A stretch of 58,883 nt of DNA from positions 1 to 58,883 of the forward strand of contig CAKTNS010000010.1 in the NCBI GenBank assembly GCA_934589225.1. Direction: 5' to 3'. The stretch is from an uncultured Oscillospiraceae bacterium. GTDB taxonomy: Bacteria; Bacillota; Clostridia; Oscillospirales; Oscillospiraceae. The position numbers and the translations under genes were made by a program. How positions within the stretch are numbered: the stretch's first letter is position 1; each line of letters starts with the position of its first letter. Below the pieces are notes generated by a model. It searched no databases. It was not told the origin of the DNA and saw only the letters and a program-made list of their open reading frames with translations. Of the stretch, positions 56,828 to 58,883 are shown in pieces.

Positions 56828-58714
56828 ATGAGAAAAAACGAGAAAATCACAGCTCTGTACGAACGACTGAGCCGTGATGACTTTGGCAAAGATGATGACC
56901 AGCAGCGTGAGAGCAATTCCATTTCCAATCAAAAGGCTATGTTGGAGGAGTTCGCCGCACGGCAGGGGTTTACGAACATTGTCCATTTCACGGACGATGG
57001 CATTAGTGGTACTTGCTTTGACCGTCCCGGATTTCTGGCAATGATGAAAGAGGTGGAAGCCGGGAATGTGGAGTATCTGTGTATCAAGGACATGAGCCGC
57101 ATGGGTCGTGACTATCTGAAAGTCGGTCAGATTATGGAAATCCTGCGTCAGCGTGGCGTTCGCCTTATCGCCATCAATGACGGCGTGGACAGTGCCAGAG
57201 GGGACGATGATTTTACCCCTTTCCGCAACATTATGAACGAGTATTACGCCAGAGACACCAGCCGTAAAATCCGTTCCACTTTCCAGTCCAAAGGCAAGTC
57301 CGGCAAGCACCTCACAGGCACGGTCATTTACGGCTATCTCTGGAACGAAGCCAGAGACCAATGGTTGGTTGACCCCGAAGCCGCAGATGTGGTCAAGCGC
57401 ATCTTTGCCATGACGATTGAGGGCTACGGTCCGTATCAGATCGCCAGCAAGCTGAAAGAAGAAAAAATCCTCATTCCGTCCGCTTACCTTGCCCAGCACG
57501 GCGAGGGCGTGAACAAGAATAAGACTTTCAAAGATGTGTACGGCTGGGGTTCTTCCACCATCTGCAACATTCTTGAAAAGCGTGAATATCTGGGACACAC
57601 CATCAATTTCAAGACCCGAAAGCACTTCAAGGACAAGAAAAGCCATTATGTCCCGGAGGACGAATGGACGATTTTCGAGAATACCCATGAGGCTATCATT
57701 GACCAGCAGACCTTTGACCTTGTGCAGAAAATCCGTGGGAATGTCAGACGCTACCCGGACGGCTGGGGCGAAGCAGCTCCCCTCACAGGCTTGCTTTATT
57801 GTGCCGATTGCGGCGGCAAGATGTATGTCCACCGTACCAACAACGGCAAGCGTATTTCTCAATATACCTGTTCCCAATACAGCAAAGTCCCAGTTGGAAA
57901 GCTCTGCACGACACAGCACCGTATCAATGAAGATGTGGTACTGTCCCTTGTTTCCGAAATGCTCAAAGCTATTGCCGAGTATGCCAAGCATGACCGAGCC
58001 GAGTTTGTCCGTGTGGTGCAGGAAGCGCAGTCCAGCCAGCAGACCACAGAGGTCAGGAAACAGCGGACACGCCTTGCCACAGCCAAGCAGAGAGTTTCCG
58101 AGCTGGAAGTCCTGCTCTGTAAAATCTATGAGGACAACATTTTAGGAAAGCTGTCCGACAGCAGATACGCCACTCTGGACGCTCAATACGAAAAGGAACA
58201 GTCCGAGCTTACCGCCGAAATCTCTGCTCTGGAAAAGGCTGTCAAGAGCTATGAGAAGCACGAAAAGGACGCTGATCGTTTTATCGCCCTGATTGACAAG
58301 TACGAGAACTTCGACAAGCTGACCATTGCCATGCTTAACGAGTTTATCGAGAAAATCCTTGTGCATGAGCGTGACCGCAAAGGCAGTATACAGACCACAC
58401 AGGAGGTTGAGATTTACTTCAATTTTGTTGGGCGTTTCGTTCCCCCGGCGTTTGGCGAAGTGGAGCTTACCCCGGAGGAATTAGAGGAAATCCGCAAGCG
58501 TGAGGAACGCAAGGACAGACTTCATCAGAACTACTTGAAGCGGAAAGCCAGCGGAGCGCAGAAGCGATACGAGGGCAAAATCAAGGGGAGAAAAAAGGCA
58601 GAAATCGAAGCCAAGAAAGCCGCCATTCGTGCAGAGGACATTGCAAAGGGCGTGTTCGTCCCGGTCAGAAGTTTACCGCAGAGAGAGCCGATGAAAGGAG
58701 TACAAACAGCATGA
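56828..58714 (+). CDS. Large serine recombinase (Tn4451/TnpX-like)
   Basis: The protein is 628 aa from the ATG at 56828, 8 bases after AAGGAG. The resolvase domain starts with TALYERLSRDDFG (catalytic Ser 15), followed by SRMGRDYLKVGQIME. Next are a Recombinase domain, a zinc ribbon (YCADCGGKMYVHR ... LC), a coiled coil and a DUF4368-like C terminus. It catalyses integration and excision of the nested element. The stop overlaps the next ATG (ATGA). Confidence 0.94.
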   Translation: MRKNEKITALYERLSRDDFGKDDDQQRESNSISNQKAMLEEFAARQGFTNIVHFTDDGISGTCFDRPGFLAMMKEVEAGNVEYLCIKDMSRMGRDYLKVGQIMEILRQRGVRLIAINDGVDSARGDDDFTPFRNIMNEYYARDTSRKIRSTFQSKGKSGKHLTGTVIYGYLWNEARDQWLVDPEAADVVKRIFAMTIEGYGPYQIASKLKEEKILIPSAYLAQHGEGVNKNKTFKDVYGWGSSTICNILEKREYLGHTINFKTRKHFKDKKSHYVPEDEWTIFENTHEAIIDQQTFDLVQKIRGNVRRYPDGWGEAAPLTGLLYCADCGGKMYVHRTNNGKRISQYTCSQYSKVPVGKLCTTQHRINEDVVLSLVSEMLKAIAEYAKHDRAEFVRVVQEAQSSQQTTEVRKQRTRLATAKQRVSELEVLLCKIYEDNILGKLSDSRYATLDAQYEKEQSELTAEISALEKAVKSYEKHEKDADRFIALIDKYENFDKLTIAMLNEFIEKILVHERDRKGSIQTTQEVEIYFNFVGRFVPPAFGEVELTPEELEEIRKREERKDRLHQNYLKRKASGAQKRYEGKIKGRKKAEIEAKKAAIRAEDIAKGVFVPVRSLPQREPMKGVQTA

Positions 58715-58883
58715 ATATCACTTACACACAGAACGGTGATTATCTTATCCCGAACATCGTTATCCGCAAGACAAAGCCCCTCGGACACTACGGCAGACTC
58801 CGCAAAGCGTATCTGGAAATGCACCGTCCGATACTGTTCAATGAGCTGGTACTATCCGACAAGCTCTTTGAGCATTGCGCCGA
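58711..58883 (+). CDS. TnpV-family protein, 3' end outside window
   Basis: The visible part MNITYTQNGDYLIPNIVIRK and LGHYGRLRKAYLEMHRPILF match TnpV, an accessory protein often found next to large serine recombinases. It runs off the window end. Confidence 0.85.
   Translation, partial: MNITYTQNGDYLIPNIVIRKTKPLGHYGRLRKAYLEMHRPILFNELVLSDKLFEHCA

Larger units (their letters stand above)
48840..58883 (+). mobile_element. Integrative conjugative element, Tn1549-type (partial)
   Basis: The run of genes (DUF6017/winged-helix initiator-like protein, small Cys protein, TOPRIM/DUF3991, HTH protein, LPD1 protein, DUF3846, PcfB/DUF3801, VirD4) in this order and orientation matches the conjugation region of Tn1549-family elements common in Clostridia. 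The left limit is not defined and may lie as far left as about 47737. The relaxase, type IV secretion ATPase and integrase are outside the window. Confidence 0.85.
56741..58883 (+). mobile_element. Nested serine-recombinase element inserted in the VirD4 gene (partial)
   Basis: The element begins where VirD4 homology ends, with an inverted repeat, then a large serine recombinase, then tnpV. Its right end and any cargo are outside the window. Confidence 0.85.

Noticed and set aside
55724..58714. A single 996-residue VirD4-recombinase fusion protein
   Set aside because: Each part has its own start and ribosome site, and VirD4 is incomplete. The open reading frame across the junction is explained by insertion.

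Overview
The window looks like a chromosomal segment from a GC-rich, endospore-lineage, anaerobic Clostridia, most plausibly Oscillospiraceae-like. This is inferred from spmA/spmB and spoVAC, a 2[4Fe-4S] clostridial-type ferredoxin, DivIVA, a Gram-positive dcw cluster with meso-DAP-type MurE, luxS, several radical/flavin/Fe-S proteins, and a Tn1549-type conjugative element. No rRNA gene is present to fix the species.

Layout. 1-268: three minus-strand tRNA genes (Phe, Asp, Val) behind a consensus promoter. 424-15466: a long minus-strand division and cell-wall (dcw) cluster in the order mraZ, rsmH, ftsL-like, class B PBP with PASTA domains, murE, murF, mraY, ftsW, murG, ftsQ/divIB, ftsZ, then a methyltransferase and hslO. 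It is driven by a promoter overlapped by four 10-bp MraZ boxes. murD, murC, murB and ftsA are missing from their usual places. 15581-19900: clpC, a divergent ferredoxin, a TrmN6-like methyltransferase and rsmI. 19962-25100: a two-component system with an ABC transporter (response regulator, kinase, ATPase, large FtsX-type permease). 25154-26238: spmA-spmB. 26289-33379: two ECF sigma/DUF4367 anti-sigma operons flanking a DEDD exonuclease and a glycogen synthase with a roughly 275-residue repetitive Pro/Lys/Glu extension. 33531-43447: nagB, an ECF-transporter S component, spoVAC, an AbiE-type toxin-antitoxin pair, divIVA with a large acidic membrane protein, luxS-mtnN, a small membrane protein, an acyltransferase and an HxlR regulator.

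43652-48747 is the most interesting part. A precursor peptide of five 17-residue repeats, each carrying two Ala-Cys-Gly-X units, is followed by a radical SAM/SPASM maturase, a nitroreductase, a flavin-binding/ferredoxin fusion, a zinc-type macrodomain ADP-ribosylhydrolase and a SirTM-type sirtuin. From the maturase to the sirtuin every gene overlaps the next. This joins an ACGX-type RiPP pathway to a reversible ADP-ribosylation module, with a divergent HxlR-type regulator that has a conserved-position Cys near its N terminus. The peptide and maturase genes are separated by two mutually exclusive strong hairpins. The sirtuin gene has lost its C terminus at a recombination junction, and a second, complete, AT-richer sirtuin gene follows.

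48840-58883 is the body of an integrative conjugative element of the Tn1549 type (DUF6017 initiator-like protein, TOPRIM/DUF3991 protein, LPD1 protein, DUF3846, PcfB/DUF3801, VirD4 coupling protein). Its VirD4 gene is cut in half by a second, nested mobile element that begins with a large serine recombinase and tnpV and runs off the window. The ICE outer ends and the recombination module are not visible.
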